DNA of 37,846 nt from an uncultured Oscillospiraceae bacterium (GCA_944385485.1 CALWXL010000006.1:1-37846); one strand, 5' to 3'; positions 1-7,958 are shown, numbered from the stretch's first letter. Notes: generated by a model not told the origin, from the sequence alone. Numbers and translations are program-made.

Positions 1-468
1 GCCGCCTGCCATACATACAATGAGCCGGTGCCTTCCACTGTGGAGAAGGACTGGAACTTCGGGGAGCATCCTCTGGTTGCCCGTCTTGCATCGGACGATG
101 AGCGGGTGTGGTCTCTGTTCCGTGGGGCAACTTGGTGGCTGCCTCTGGCGGATGCCTTCTTCTTTCAGGCACCTCTGCCCACTGATAACACCGCCGCCAT
201 CAGCACGGTGGGCGGACTGCGGAAGGAGCTGGAGAAGCTGAACCAGCTGGCGTGGCAGGCCGATGAGGACACCATTCTTGATTGGGCAGACACTGAAGGA
301 TACCCGATAGAGGGAACCATAGACCCGGATGGACAGTACAGCAAGTGGGACATCTCGGAACACACCCGGTATGACACCCAATCTCTGGCCAAGTTTGCCT
401 TCTCCATGTTCTGGCGTGCCATGCGGTTTGCCGAGGAACAGCGGGTGCCCATTTTACTGGATTACTGA
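1..468 (+). CDS. Hypothetical protein, 5'-truncated by the window edge
   Basis: The frame is open from base 1 with no stop upstream, and the only nearby start-like codon is a GTG at 28 without a convincing Shine-Dalgarno, so the true start is probably left of the window. The visible part is about 155 residues, rich in Trp and Phe (GATWWLPLADAFFFQ near the N-terminus), with no signal peptide or membrane span. It ends 11 bases before the next gene, whose ribosome binding site (GAGGAGGAATTTT) sits in the gap, so the genes form one operon. I do not recognise the family. Position at the end of an inserted island suggests accessory cargo. Confidence 0.6.
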   Translation, partial: AACHTYNEPVPSTVEKDWNFGEHPLVARLASDDERVWSLFRGATWWLPLADAFFFQAPLPTDNTAAISTVGGLRKELEKLNQLAWQADEDTILDWADTEGYPIEGTIDPDGQYSKWDISEHTRYDTQSLAKFAFSMFWRAMRFAEEQRVPILLDY

Positions 469-479
469 GGAGGAATTTT

Positions 480-1193
480 ATGGGATATGATGTAAGTTTT
501 CACCCGATTTCACCGGAAGAAATGCGGGAATGGTATTTCACTCCGCTTACCTGGATACAGCAGGGGCAGGAGGAAAAGGTGCTGGCCCTTGCCGCACAGC
601 ACGGAATGGAGGATTTCTACGCGGAAAAATATCTGGACACCCTGCGAGTCGGGGCGGAGACAAAACCTGATGAGTTATTTGATAAGAGCCATGGCTTTTA
701 CATTGCGGTGATCCAAGGCTTCTTCCGGGACTACTATTACACCAGAGGGAGCAGTTTTTCCCTCCTGATGGAGGAGAAGCCGGAATATGTCCGGTACTTC
801 ACCCCATGGGCGCAGGTGGTGCCAACAGCCTTTCCCAATCCGGCAGAAAATCAGATCATCGAAAACTACTGCTCCGGTGTGTACCTGTCTCGGGATCAGG
901 TCACACAGCTCCTCCGGGATCTGGAGCAGGAACCAAAGGTGCTGGAAGATCTGGAGGGAGTTTGGAGCGATGGGCAGCTTGCGGTGCTGAAAAAGGCTCT
1001 TGTCGCTGCGGCAGAATTGGGTGTCGGTCTGCTGGAAGCCACTGAGGTGGTGGAGCCTAATCCTATCCGCCCCAATGAGAGTACGAGTTATTCCAACCTA
1101 TACCACTGCGACCGGGATGGGGTGTATCTCTACATAGATGCCGCCAGCAGGCAGATCGCGGATGCCATCAGGAGAAGTGAGGGACAAGTATGA
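480..1193 (+). CDS. Hypothetical protein, 237 aa, island cargo
   Basis: The start is ATG at 480 behind GAGGAGG with good spacing. The protein begins MGYDVSFHPISPEEM, looks soluble and acidic, is rich in aromatic residues (FFRDYYYTRG around residue 80), and has no signal peptide. The tail YLYIDAASRQIADAIR is predicted amphipathic. Its TGA overlaps the ATG of the next gene (ATGA at 1190), so the two are translationally coupled. No family recognised. Small soluble proteins in such coupled runs at island ends are often immunity-type proteins, but nothing in the sequence proves that here. Confidence 0.75.
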   Translation: MGYDVSFHPISPEEMREWYFTPLTWIQQGQEEKVLALAAQHGMEDFYAEKYLDTLRVGAETKPDELFDKSHGFYIAVIQGFFRDYYYTRGSSFSLLMEEKPEYVRYFTPWAQVVPTAFPNPAENQIIENYCSGVYLSRDQVTQLLRDLEQEPKVLEDLEGVWSDGQLAVLKKALVAAAELGVGLLEATEVVEPNPIRPNESTSYSNLYHCDRDGVYLYIDAASRQIADAIRRSEGQV

Positions 1194-2068
1194 GCAATCA
1201 AGTTTTCCGGAAGAACCTGGATGACAAAAAAGGCCCCCAGCCCGGTGGCCCCTATCTCATTCAGATGCTGTTCAAAGAGCCGGTGGACATGCCGGACAAG
1301 GATGAAATGACCGCTGTGATGGAAAAGCACATCGGCGCCGTAGAGTGTTTCTGCCGTGATAAAAAGATGGCCGGCTTTGCCGCCCTGGATCATATCGCGG
1401 AATTTCAGGATGGCAAATGCCCGGTGCAGCTGATGGTGATGAAATGCGACAAGTTCAAGGGCAAAGGCTTTGACGCCTTCCTGATGAGCCAGATGTGGGA
1501 CTGCCAGGAGGACCGGGAGCGGATCTTCAAAGAGTGTCGGTATCAGGTCGTGGCCACCGATATGCTGGCTGCGGCGCTTCCAGCGCTGGAGCGGGCAAAC
1601 CTGGACGCCGACTTCGTGGAGGCCCTGGCGGAGCTGTACCCCACCTGTGAGGCGTTCTATTTCCAGAACTGCGGCAAGCTCCTGCTGGCGGAGGATGTGC
1701 GTTCCCATCAGATTGAAGGCTCGGATCGGTTCATCCGCTTTGGCGTCAATGTCCGTTTCTTCAACATTGAGGGCACCGAAGATATGCTCATCGACACGGT
1801 GGGCATGAGCACTCTGTTTCTGCCGGATCTCCAATACCACTTCCATGGCATGGACCCCAACTGGGTGGTAAACCACGCCTATAATGTTGCGTCCTATATT
1901 CTGAAGCATGATAACCCCATTCAGGATGGGGAAACCGTAGATGGTGTGGAGAATGGACAGATGAGCCGGGAGATCCAGTGGAAGTGTCAGTATGAGGATG
2001 CCATGATCCAGCCGCCCAGAGGAGTGCTGGACATCAATATGGGAGACTATGCTTCCGGAAAGCGCTAA
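1190..2068 (+). CDS. DUF4261-like protein
   Basis: A 292-residue soluble protein whose ATG overlaps the preceding stop by four bases. The opening GGPYLIQMLFKEPVDMPD, followed by a region describing a quantity checked against a partner (CRDKKMAGFAALDH) and a C-terminal MDPNWVVNHAYNVASYIL segment, resemble DUF4261 proteins as I remember them; this is recognition by eye. DUF4261 has no settled biochemical role. There is no signal peptide, membrane span or obvious catalytic motif. It is the last gene before the tRNA-Pro scar, so it closes the island. Its translational coupling to the preceding unknown gene suggests the products work together. Confidence 0.7.
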   Translation: MSNQVFRKNLDDKKGPQPGGPYLIQMLFKEPVDMPDKDEMTAVMEKHIGAVECFCRDKKMAGFAALDHIAEFQDGKCPVQLMVMKCDKFKGKGFDAFLMSQMWDCQEDRERIFKECRYQVVATDMLAAALPALERANLDADFVEALAELYPTCEAFYFQNCGKLLLAEDVRSHQIEGSDRFIRFGVNVRFFNIEGTEDMLIDTVGMSTLFLPDLQYHFHGMDPNWVVNHAYNVASYILKHDNPIQDGETVDGVENGQMSREIQWKCQYEDAMIQPPRGVLDINMGDYASGKR

Positions 2069-2435
2069 GCGGATAGAATGACTGCTTGTGCAGCCAGAGA
2101 AAATGTTTGTCGTTCCCTTAAGTGGATGTTACATTCAGCGGGTTATTCTTTGTCTATTGCATAATAAAATTTGATATGCCTGATGGAAAAAGACTTGCCT
2201 CTCAGACTTTGCAGAGGTAAAATACCCAAAACCTTAACATGAAAAAGAGCCCTTCTAACCAGGCAGCGGCAGTTTTACTGTACCTGGTCAAGAAGGGCTC
2301 TCTGACCACATGTAAGACCACAGACAGCGTTGGAGTACACGGAAACAGTGGAAACAAGAGCATTAAAAAGTAATCGCTTTGGAGTGGAAAGGACTACAAA
2401 TTGCTATAAACAACTACAAAAAATGCCGAGAACCT
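2069..2435. other. Non-coding island end: hairpins and possible integrase arm sites
   Basis: No credible gene lies here. A strong hairpin occupies 2246-2303: AGAGCCCTTCT plus AACCAGG pairs with CCTGGT plus AGAAGGGCTCT around a 19-base loop. Read on the minus strand it is followed by TTTTTC, so it could end leftward transcription. A weaker inverted repeat (TTGCCTCT / AGAGGTAA) is at 2193-2220. Near the right end ACTACAAA occurs twice (in GGACTACAAATTGC and CAACTACAAAAA, about 2392-2422). Short direct repeats beside an attachment core are typical of tyrosine-integrase arm sites, but that role is inferred. Confidence 0.45.
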
Positions 2436-2481
2436 CTTTGGGAGCAGGATGTCGGGAGTTCGAGTCTCTCCACTCGGACCA
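2436..2481 (+). other. Attachment-site scar: 3' half of tRNA-Pro(TGG)
   Basis: From CTTTGGGAGCAGG through GTTCGAGTC to CACTCGGACCA this stretch reads as a bacterial tRNA-Pro(TGG) from the anticodon loop to CCA: anticodon TGG in the loop, 3' anticodon stem, variable region, T arm (GGGAG / CTCTC) and 3' acceptor strand. The 5' half is absent: upstream bases cannot form the acceptor, D or full anticodon stems. This is the expected distal junction of an element inserted by a tyrosine recombinase into a tRNA 3' end, with the intact gene at the other junction. It implies that everything to its left is island DNA. Confidence 0.7.
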
Positions 2482-2489
2482 TGGTGAGC

Positions 2490-2517
2490 AAAAAACCGTC
2501 CTATGGGGCGGTTTTTT
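2490..2517 (+). terminator. Rho-independent terminator, ancestral to tRNA-Pro(TGG)
   Basis: AAAAAACCG plus TCC pairs with GGG plus CGGTTTTTT around a short TATG loop, eight bases after CCA. It was probably the terminator of the tRNA-Pro gene before the insertion. Confidence 0.75.
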
Positions 2518-2603
2518 GCATTGTATCATCAAAAAGAAAGGAACCCCTCCATGGCTTTCCCGTAGAAACCGTGTGGATTCCAACGTCAAAGGAGGCATGT
2601 TCC

Positions 2604-3365
2604 ATGAACATCTATGAAATCACCTTCAGTCCCACCGGCGGCACTCAAAAGGCCGCCGACCTTCTCACCCAGTCACTGAACGGCTCCCGCATCGCCGTAG
2701 ACCTCACGGACACCGGCACCGACTTCTCCACCTTCTCCCTCTCTTCGGCAGATGTGGCCGTCATCGCCGTTCCCTCTTACGCCGGACGGGTCCCCGCCCC
2801 CGCTATTCAGCGGCTGGGCGCCATGCAGGGAAATGGCGCCCAGGCCATTCTGGTATGCGTGTACGGCAACCGGGCCTATGAGGACACCCTGGTGGAGCTG
2901 GAAGATGCCGCCCAGCAGGCGGGCTTCCAGGTGGTAGCCGCAGTGGCCGCCATCGCGGAACACTCCATCGCCCACCGTTACGCCGCAGGTCGGCCCGATG
3001 AAGCAGATGCCCGACAGCTCCAGTCCTTTGCCCACAAAATCCAGGATAAACTGGACGCCGGAAACCGTTCCCAGCCCCAGATTCCCGGCAACCGTCCCTA
3101 TAAGAAGCCCGGCAGCGTCAGCATGGTACCCAAGGCCTCCAAAGGGTGCAGCGGCTGCGGGCTGTGCGCGGTGAAGTGCCCTGTGCAGTCCATCGACCCC
3201 AGTGACCCCAAGCGCACGGACAAGGACCTGTGTATCTCCTGTATGCGGTGCGTGGCCATCTGCCCCCAGTCCGCCCGGAAAGTCAATTCTGTGTTGCTGG
3301 CCGGGGCGGAAGCGGCGCTGAAAAAGGTCTGCTCCCAGCGCAAAGAGGGCGAATTGTATCTCTAA
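2604..3365 (+). CDS. EFR1-type flavodoxin-ferredoxin fusion protein
   Basis: The start chosen is ATG at 2604, eight bases after GGAGG, giving 253 residues; the open frame runs further upstream through the tRNA scar and is not credible there. The N-terminal half is flavodoxin-like: YEITFSPTGGTQKAA is the phosphate-binding loop of an FMN site, and VPSYAGRVP a second flavin-contact loop. The C-terminal part carries two [4Fe-4S] motifs, CSGCGLCAVKCP and CISCMRCVAICP (about residues 182-225). Proteins of this EFR1 type shuttle electrons in anaerobes; the partner is unknown. It is followed by the convergent LysR gene 21 bases away. It is a likely cytoplasmic electron carrier of the adjoining redox block. 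Confidence 0.88.
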   Translation: MNIYEITFSPTGGTQKAADLLTQSLNGSRIAVDLTDTGTDFSTFSLSSADVAVIAVPSYAGRVPAPAIQRLGAMQGNGAQAILVCVYGNRAYEDTLVELEDAAQQAGFQVVAAVAAIAEHSIAHRYAAGRPDEADARQLQSFAHKIQDKLDAGNRSQPQIPGNRPYKKPGSVSMVPKASKGCSGCGLCAVKCPVQSIDPSDPKRTDKDLCISCMRCVAICPQSARKVNSVLLAGAEAALKKVCSQRKEGELYL

Positions 3366-3386
3366 TATATCCTCTTGACCGGAAAA

Positions 3387-4289
3387 TCACCCAAAGGTGA
3401 TCTCCGACTTATTTTTTCCCACCGAGGCCTTTAGTCGGCTCAAAAACAGCTCGGCGGCCTTGGAAAAGACCTGGTGTCGCTTCCACACCAGGCACATCCC
3501 CATTTCCAGCCTGGGCTCCAGGGCACGAAAACAGAGGTTGCTCCCCTTGGTGTTCACCAGCTTGTCCAGCGTAAAGGCGTACCCCATCCCCTCATCCACC
3601 ATCAGTGAGGCATTGTAAATCAAATTGTAGGTGGCCACCGTGTGCAGCTCCGATGGATCCTTTTGCAGCCAGCGATACAGCCCGCTCTTATTGCCCATCT
3701 GTCGGGACAAAATCAAGGGCTTATCCCACAGGTCTTGGGGCTCCACCCTATCTTTGGATGCCAGCGGACTGGTCCGCTGCATCAGAACCCCCCACACATC
3801 CTTCATGGGCAGCCTCATATAGTTGTATTTGGTCTGATCAAAATCCCCCAACAGGATGCCAAAATCCAGCAGTCCCCGGTCCAGCCGCTCGCACACATCC
3901 ACCGCATCGCCGCTGACAATGTGGAACTGGATGCCGGGATAATCGGTCTGAATCTGATGGGCCGTGCGGGCCACCTGCCTGATCCCATCCGTCTCCCCTG
4001 TTCCAATGTAGATCTCTCCGCTCACCGTCTGGTCCGACTGCATCACCTCTTTTTCCGTGCGCCGCACCAGATCCAGGATCTCCTCCGCTCGCTTGCGAAG
4101 CAGCATCCCCTCTTCCGTCAGTGTGACCCTGCGATTGCCTCGAATCATCAGCTGCTTGCCCAGCTCCTCCTCCAACTCCTTGAGCTGTCTGGACAAGGTG
4201 GGCTGGGTGAGATGGAGCGATTGGGCCGCTGCCGAAATATTCTCCTCTCTGGCCACCGCCAAAAAGTATTGCAAGACTCTCAGATCCAT
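3387..4289 (-). CDS. LysR-family transcriptional regulator
   Basis: A 300-residue LysR regulator. The N-terminal winged helix-turn-helix is clear (LRVLQYFLAVAREENISAAA then LTQPTLSRQLKELEEELG), followed by an effector-binding domain from about residue 90. The frame extends to a GTG at 4298, but that codon overlaps the GGAGGTG ribosome site, so ATG at 4289 with seven-base spacing is preferred. The gene diverges from the O-acetyltransferase operon, and a LysR-type dyad lies between them, the classic arrangement for a LysR protein controlling the divergent operon and itself. The inducer is unknown. Confidence 0.93.
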   Translation of the reverse strand: MDLRVLQYFLAVAREENISAAAQSLHLTQPTLSRQLKELEEELGKQLMIRGNRRVTLTEEGMLLRKRAEEILDLVRRTEKEVMQSDQTVSGEIYIGTGETDGIRQVARTAHQIQTDYPGIQFHIVSGDAVDVCERLDRGLLDFGILLGDFDQTKYNYMRLPMKDVWGVLMQRTSPLASKDRVEPQDLWDKPLILSRQMGNKSGLYRWLQKDPSELHTVATYNLIYNASLMVDEGMGYAFTLDKLVNTKGSNLCFRALEPRLEMGMCLVWKRHQVFSKAAELFLSRLKASVGKNKSEITFG

Positions 4290-4331
4290 GTCTGTCACCT
4301 CCTGTTATCCCCAGTATACCGCAACATTTGT

Positions 4332-4346
4332 ATGCTTTTCAAGCAT
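4332..4346. promoter_or_regulatory. LysR box in the divergent intergenic region
   Basis: ATGCTTTTCAAGCAT is a perfect 15-base dyad containing the T-N11-A signature of LysR operators. It lies 43 bases upstream of the divergent LysR start and about 24 bases upstream of the operon -35 box, the usual place for an activating LysR site. Confidence 0.65.
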
Positions 4347-4369
4347 AGCTGTCCATTCTGTATAGGTAT

Positions 4370-4398
4370 TTGTTATTCTTTCTCTCCGGTGATACAAT
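4370..4398 (+). promoter_or_regulatory. Sigma-A promoter of the O-acetyltransferase operon
   Basis: TTGTTA at 4370-4375 and TACAAT at 4393-4398 are separated by 17 bases, and the ATG follows 32 bases downstream. Confidence 0.6.
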
Positions 4399-4430
4399 GA
4401 AGCTATCAACCAGAATACGAGGAGCACAAC

Positions 4431-5012
4431 ATGGAATTAACGGATTTTTTGGACCATCTCAACCAGGGCAAGGTGGTGGAAGGCGGGGGTGAAGCCCACC
4501 AATTCATGCGTGGTGTCAGCCAGGAGGCCCTGCGCATTACCGCCGAAATCAATGGCTGCTATCACGAGCCCGCCCAGCTCCGGGCCCTGTTTTCCCAGCT
4601 GATTGGAAAGCCCGTGGATGAGACCTTCGGCCTCTTCCCCCCCTTCCACACCGATTGCGGGAAGAACATCACGGTCGGGAAGCATGTCTTCATCAATATG
4701 GGCTGCAAATTTCAGGACCAGGGTGGCATATTCATTGGGGACGGAACCCTCATTGGACACAATGTGGTACTGGCTACCCTGAACCACGCCATGGATCCCC
4801 GCCAGCGCAGTTCCATGATTCCCGCCCCCATCCACATCGGCAAACATGTGTGGATTGGCTCCAATGCCACCATTCTTCCCGGCGTCACCATTGGAGACGG
4901 CGCCATTGTGGCCGCCGGAGCTGTGGTGACTCAGGACGTGCCGGATAACACCCTGGTGGCCGGAGTTCCCGCCAAAATCAAGAAAACCATCTCCGAGGAG
5001 GAAACCCTATGA
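4431..5012 (+). CDS. Sugar O-acetyltransferase, maltose/galactoside acetyltransferase type
   Basis: This is a 193-residue left-handed beta-helix acyltransferase of the Maa/LacA/NodL type. It uses acetyl-CoA to acetylate a sugar or other small hydroxylated acceptor in the cytoplasm. The hexapeptide repeats are visible from about residue 75 (ITVGKHVFINMGCKF, IFIGDGTLIGHNVVL, IHIGKHVWIGSNATI, VTIGDGAIVAAGAVV). The catalytic histidine is expected in LATLNHAMDP near residue 118, and the terminal VAGVPAKI closes the CoA site. ATG at 4431 is preceded by GAGGAG. Its stop overlaps the ATG of the next gene (ATGA at 5009). The acceptor is unknown; in this operon a detoxification role is possible. Confidence 0.85.
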   Translation: MELTDFLDHLNQGKVVEGGGEAHQFMRGVSQEALRITAEINGCYHEPAQLRALFSQLIGKPVDETFGLFPPFHTDCGKNITVGKHVFINMGCKFQDQGGIFIGDGTLIGHNVVLATLNHAMDPRQRSSMIPAPIHIGKHVWIGSNATILPGVTIGDGAIVAAGAVVTQDVPDNTLVAGVPAKIKKTISEEETL

Positions 5013-5548
5013 GCAAGCAAATTCTCGTCATCTCCACCAGCCCCCGCAAAGGAGGCAACTCGGATCATTTGGCAGACGCCTTTGTCCGTGGCGCCCAAGA
5101 GGCAGGCCACACCGTATAGAAGATTTCCCTTTCCGGGAAGATCATCGGCTTTTGTCAGGGCTGTCTGGCCTGTCAGTCCACCCAGCGCTGTGTCATCCGG
5201 GATGATGCCGACACCATCGCCCAGAAGATGCTCACCGCTGATGTCATCGTCTTTGCCACCCCGGTCTACTGCTATGGCATGTGCGGCCAGATGAAGACTA
5301 TGCTGGACCGCTCCAATCCTCTGATCTCCGCCCCCTATCGCTTCCGGGACATCTACCTGCTGGCCACTGCCGCAGAAGAAGAGACGCACACCGTGGACGG
5401 AACGGTCACCGGGCTCCAGGGTTGGATCGACTGCTTCGAACAGGCCCAGCTGGCCGAAACGGTCTTTGCCGGCGGGGTTACCTCTGTGGGGGACATTCAG
5501 GGCCACCCCGCTTTGAACCAAGCCTATGAGATGGGCAAACACTGCTGA
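5009..5548 (+). pseudogene. NAD(P)H-dependent FMN oxidoreductase (flavodoxin fold), interrupted by an in-frame TAG
   Basis: Starting at the ATG that overlaps the previous stop, the frame gives a good N-terminus (KQILVISTSPRKGGNSDHLA, the FMN phosphate loop), then TAG at 5117-5119 as codon 37, and then continues without frameshift through GFCQGCLACQ, DDADTIAQKMLTADVIVFATPVYCYG and the rest of a normal domain to 5548. Homologues usually have an acidic residue there (GHTVEKISL), so a GAG-to-TAG change is the simplest reading. The full protein would be 179 residues. A short product from ATG 5228 would lack the FMN loop. Retention of an otherwise clean frame suggests a recent mutation, a sequencing error or suppression. 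Confidence 0.8.
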
Positions 5549-5560
5549 GGAGGTACTTTT

Positions 5561-6535
5561 ATGGACGCCAAATATGATGGATATACCTTTCCTCTGCGGG
5601 ACACGGTGACCCGGGAGAAAGTCCGCTTTCACAACCGTTATGGCATTGAGTTGGTGGGTGATCTGTATCTACCCCGCCAGGCCCATACGCCCCTGGCTGC
5701 CGTGGCCGTAGCCGGGCCCTTCGGTGCGGTCAAGGAGCAGTGCGCCGGACTGTATGCCCAGGAGCTGGCCAATCTGGGCTTTGCCGCCCTGGCCTTTGAC
5801 CCCTCTTTCATTGGAGAGAGCGGCGGCGAAGTGCGCAATGTGGCCTCCCCGGACATCAACACCGAGGATTTTTCCGCTGCGGTGGATTTCCTCTCCACCC
5901 GGGATTTCATCGATGAGGCACGCATTGGCATTTTGGGCATCTGCGGCTGGGGCGGCATGGCCCTGAACGCCGCAGCCATGGACACCCGCATCAAGGCCAC
6001 CGTCACCTCCACTATGTACGATATGACACGGGTTACCGCCTGCGGCTACTTTGACGCTGCCGACACCCCTCAGGCACGCTACGAGGCCAAACAGGCCTTC
6101 AATGCCCAGCGAACGGCGGATTACAAAGCCGGAACCTATGCCCGAGCCGGAGGTGTGGTGGACCCGCTGCCAGAGGATGCCCCCTTCTTTGTGAAGGATT
6201 ATTACGACTACTACAAAACCCAGCGAGGCTATGCCCCCCGCTCCCTCAACTCCAACGACGGCTGGAATGTCACCTCCTCCCTGTCCTTCCTCAACATACC
6301 CATCCTGCAATACTCCCATGAGATTCGCAGCGCCGTGTTGATGATCCATGGCGAGAAGGCCCACTCCTGCTACTTCAGCCGGGATGCCTATGCCAACATG
6401 GTCAAAGACAACCCAGACACCCACAACAAAGAGCTGCTGATCATCCCCGGTGCCGTCCACACCGATCTCTATGACCGGACGGATATCATCCCCTTCCACA
6501 AGATCCAGCAGTTCTTCCAGACCTATTTGAAGTAA
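5561..6535 (+). CDS. Alpha/beta hydrolase with a cysteine nucleophile elbow
   Basis: A 324-residue cytoplasmic alpha/beta hydrolase of the YcjY-like, dienelactone-hydrolase-related group, starting at ATG 5561 behind GGAGG. The nucleophile elbow near residue 130 reads GICGWGG, so the usual serine is replaced by cysteine, as in dienelactone hydrolases. The catalytic histidine is probably in GAVHTDLYD near the C-terminus. AFDPSFIGESGGEVRN and TSTMYDMTRV are hallmark stretches of this family. It is second to last-but-two in a LysR-divergent operon beside flavin and cupin enzymes. The substrate is unknown; a small lactone or ester would fit the fold. Confidence 0.85.
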   Translation: MDAKYDGYTFPLRDTVTREKVRFHNRYGIELVGDLYLPRQAHTPLAAVAVAGPFGAVKEQCAGLYAQELANLGFAALAFDPSFIGESGGEVRNVASPDINTEDFSAAVDFLSTRDFIDEARIGILGICGWGGMALNAAAMDTRIKATVTSTMYDMTRVTACGYFDAADTPQARYEAKQAFNAQRTADYKAGTYARAGGVVDPLPEDAPFFVKDYYDYYKTQRGYAPRSLNSNDGWNVTSSLSFLNIPILQYSHEIRSAVLMIHGEKAHSCYFSRDAYANMVKDNPDTHNKELLIIPGAVHTDLYDRTDIIPFHKIQQFFQTYLK

Positions 6536-6537
6536 CG

Positions 6538-7038
6538 ATGGAAGGGAGAAAGCCCATCATCAAAGTGCTCTGCCTGGTTTTGGTCCTTCTTGGCCTGTCC
6601 GCCTGCGGGGTTGCCGGAACCCCCACCCAGCCCAGTCCATCCCCCACTCCGTGGGTCACCGCAGGCCCTCAAACCGCTCCACAGGAGGACGTCATGTTAC
6701 ACATCACCGTGGGCGACCATGAGCTGTTGGCCTCCTGGGAGGACAACCCCTCCGCCCAAGCTTTTCGCCAACTTCTGACCCAAGGCCCTGTCACGGTAGA
6801 GATGCAGGACTACGGCGGCTTTGAAAAAGTGGGCCCTCTGGGCACCACGTTGCCCCGCAGCGACACCACCATCACCACACAGCCCGGAGATGTCATTCTC
6901 TATCAGGGCAATCAAATCACCATCTATTATGGCACCAACACCTGGAGCTTTACCAGGCTCGCCAAAATCCATAATCCTGACCACCTGCAAGATGTGTTGG
7001 GAGATGGAAGTGTATCCGTTACTTTTTCTCTTTCATAG
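6538..7038 (+). CDS. Lipoprotein with a cyclophilin-like domain
   Basis: A 166-residue exported lipoprotein. The N-terminus has a hydrophobic signal ending in the lipobox LSAC at about residues 20-23, then a Pro/Thr/Ser-rich spacer to residue 45. The rest (MLHITVGDHELLASWEDNPSA, then GGFEKVGPLGTTLP and QPGDVILYQGNQITIYYG) matches the bacterial cyclophilin-like fold proteins commonly found beside flavodoxin and oxidoreductase genes. The start lies two bases after the hydrolase stop with no strong Shine-Dalgarno, so translation is probably by coupling. It acts at the outer face of the membrane; the ligand is unknown. Confidence 0.8.
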   Translation: MEGRKPIIKVLCLVLVLLGLSACGVAGTPTQPSPSPTPWVTAGPQTAPQEDVMLHITVGDHELLASWEDNPSAQAFRQLLTQGPVTVEMQDYGGFEKVGPLGTTLPRSDTTITTQPGDVILYQGNQITIYYGTNTWSFTRLAKIHNPDHLQDVLGDGSVSVTFSLS

Positions 7039-7050
7039 GAGGTATGCAGT

Positions 7051-7803
7051 ATGGCAGTCAAACAGACCGCAGGCTGGGAGGCCCTGGGACAATTTGCCCC
7101 AAAATTTGCAGAGCTAAACGATGACGTGTTGTTTGGCCAGGTTTGGAGCCGGGAGAACCTGCTCTCTCTGCGGGATCGCTCTCTGGTCACCGTGGTGGCC
7201 CTCATGGCCCAGGGACTGGTGGACTCCTCCTTCCAGTATCACCTCACCACCGCCAAACAAAACGGCATCACCCGCCAGGAAATCGCTGAAATCCTCACCC
7301 ACGCCGCCTTTTACGCTGGCTGGCCCAAGGCCTGGGCCGCCTTCCGCATGGCCAAGGAGGTATGGGCTGAGGACGAGGGTGAGGATGCCAAAGCCCAACA
7401 TCAGCGGGACATGGTATTCCCCATCGGCGCGCCCAACGATGGCTTTGCCCAGTACTTTGTGGGTCAAAGCTACCTCCACCCCCTCTCCACCAGCCAGGTG
7501 GGGGTGTACAATGTGACCTTCGAGCCCGGGTGCCGCAACAACTGGCACATTCACCAGGCCACCAGCGGCGGTGGACAAATTCTGATCTGTGTGGCCGGAC
7601 GCGGCTACTATCAGGAGGAGGGCTCCCCTGCCCGGGAGCTCCACCCCGGAGATGTGGTGAACATTCCCGTCGGTGTCAAGCACTGGCACGGAGCTGCCCC
7701 GGACAGCTGGTTCTCCCATCTGGCCGTGGAAGTCCCCGGGGTCGACTGCTCCAACCAGTGGTTGGAACCCGTCTCCCAAGCTGACTACGACAAGCTCATC
7801 TGA
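7051..7803 (+). CDS. Carboxymuconolactone decarboxylase-like / cupin fusion protein
   Basis: A 250-residue two-domain protein behind a GGAGG site. Residues 1-115 form an alkylhydroperoxidase/carboxymuconolactone decarboxylase-like helical domain (RDRSLVTVVALMAQG, EIAEILTHAAFYAGWPKA); the CxxC of peroxidase-active AhpD is absent. Residues 140-235 form a cupin with metal ligands in NNWHIHQA, then GRGYYQEEG, LHPGDVVNIPVGVKHWHGA. The fused architecture occurs in many anaerobes and often sits with quinone or FMN reductases. It is last in the operon, just before a strong terminator. A role in lactone or quinone-like compound turnover is plausible but unproven. Confidence 0.88.
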   Translation: MAVKQTAGWEALGQFAPKFAELNDDVLFGQVWSRENLLSLRDRSLVTVVALMAQGLVDSSFQYHLTTAKQNGITRQEIAEILTHAAFYAGWPKAWAAFRMAKEVWAEDEGEDAKAQHQRDMVFPIGAPNDGFAQYFVGQSYLHPLSTSQVGVYNVTFEPGCRNNWHIHQATSGGGQILICVAGRGYYQEEGSPARELHPGDVVNIPVGVKHWHGAAPDSWFSHLAVEVPGVDCSNQWLEPVSQADYDKLI

Positions 7804-7808
7804 ATCCA

Positions 7809-7848
7809 CCGAGGTGGTGGCCCCAAGGGTCACCACCTCGGTATTTTT
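7809..7848 (+). terminator. Rho-independent terminator of the LysR-linked operon
   Basis: CCGAGGTGGTG pairs perfectly with CACCACCTCGG around an 11-base loop and is followed by TATTTTT. Confidence 0.9.
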
Positions 7849-7958
7849 ATGAAATGGCACAGAGCAACCATTCTCTGGATATTTGTTCCATATCCTTGCA
7901 TTTTTCAGGACATATCTTTATTTTTTCGCATTTAATTCTTAATCTATCATTTCCCTCC

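Noticed and set aside
2330..2617. Open frames running through the tRNA-Pro scar (both strands)
   Set aside because: They cross a tRNA fragment and a terminator, have no ribosome site and give translations typical of tRNA read as protein. The EFR1 gene starts at 2604.
5117..5119. TAG as pyrrolysine
   Set aside because: No pyl genes are visible, the family is not known to use pyrrolysine and the codon position is normally acidic. A nonsense mutation is simpler.
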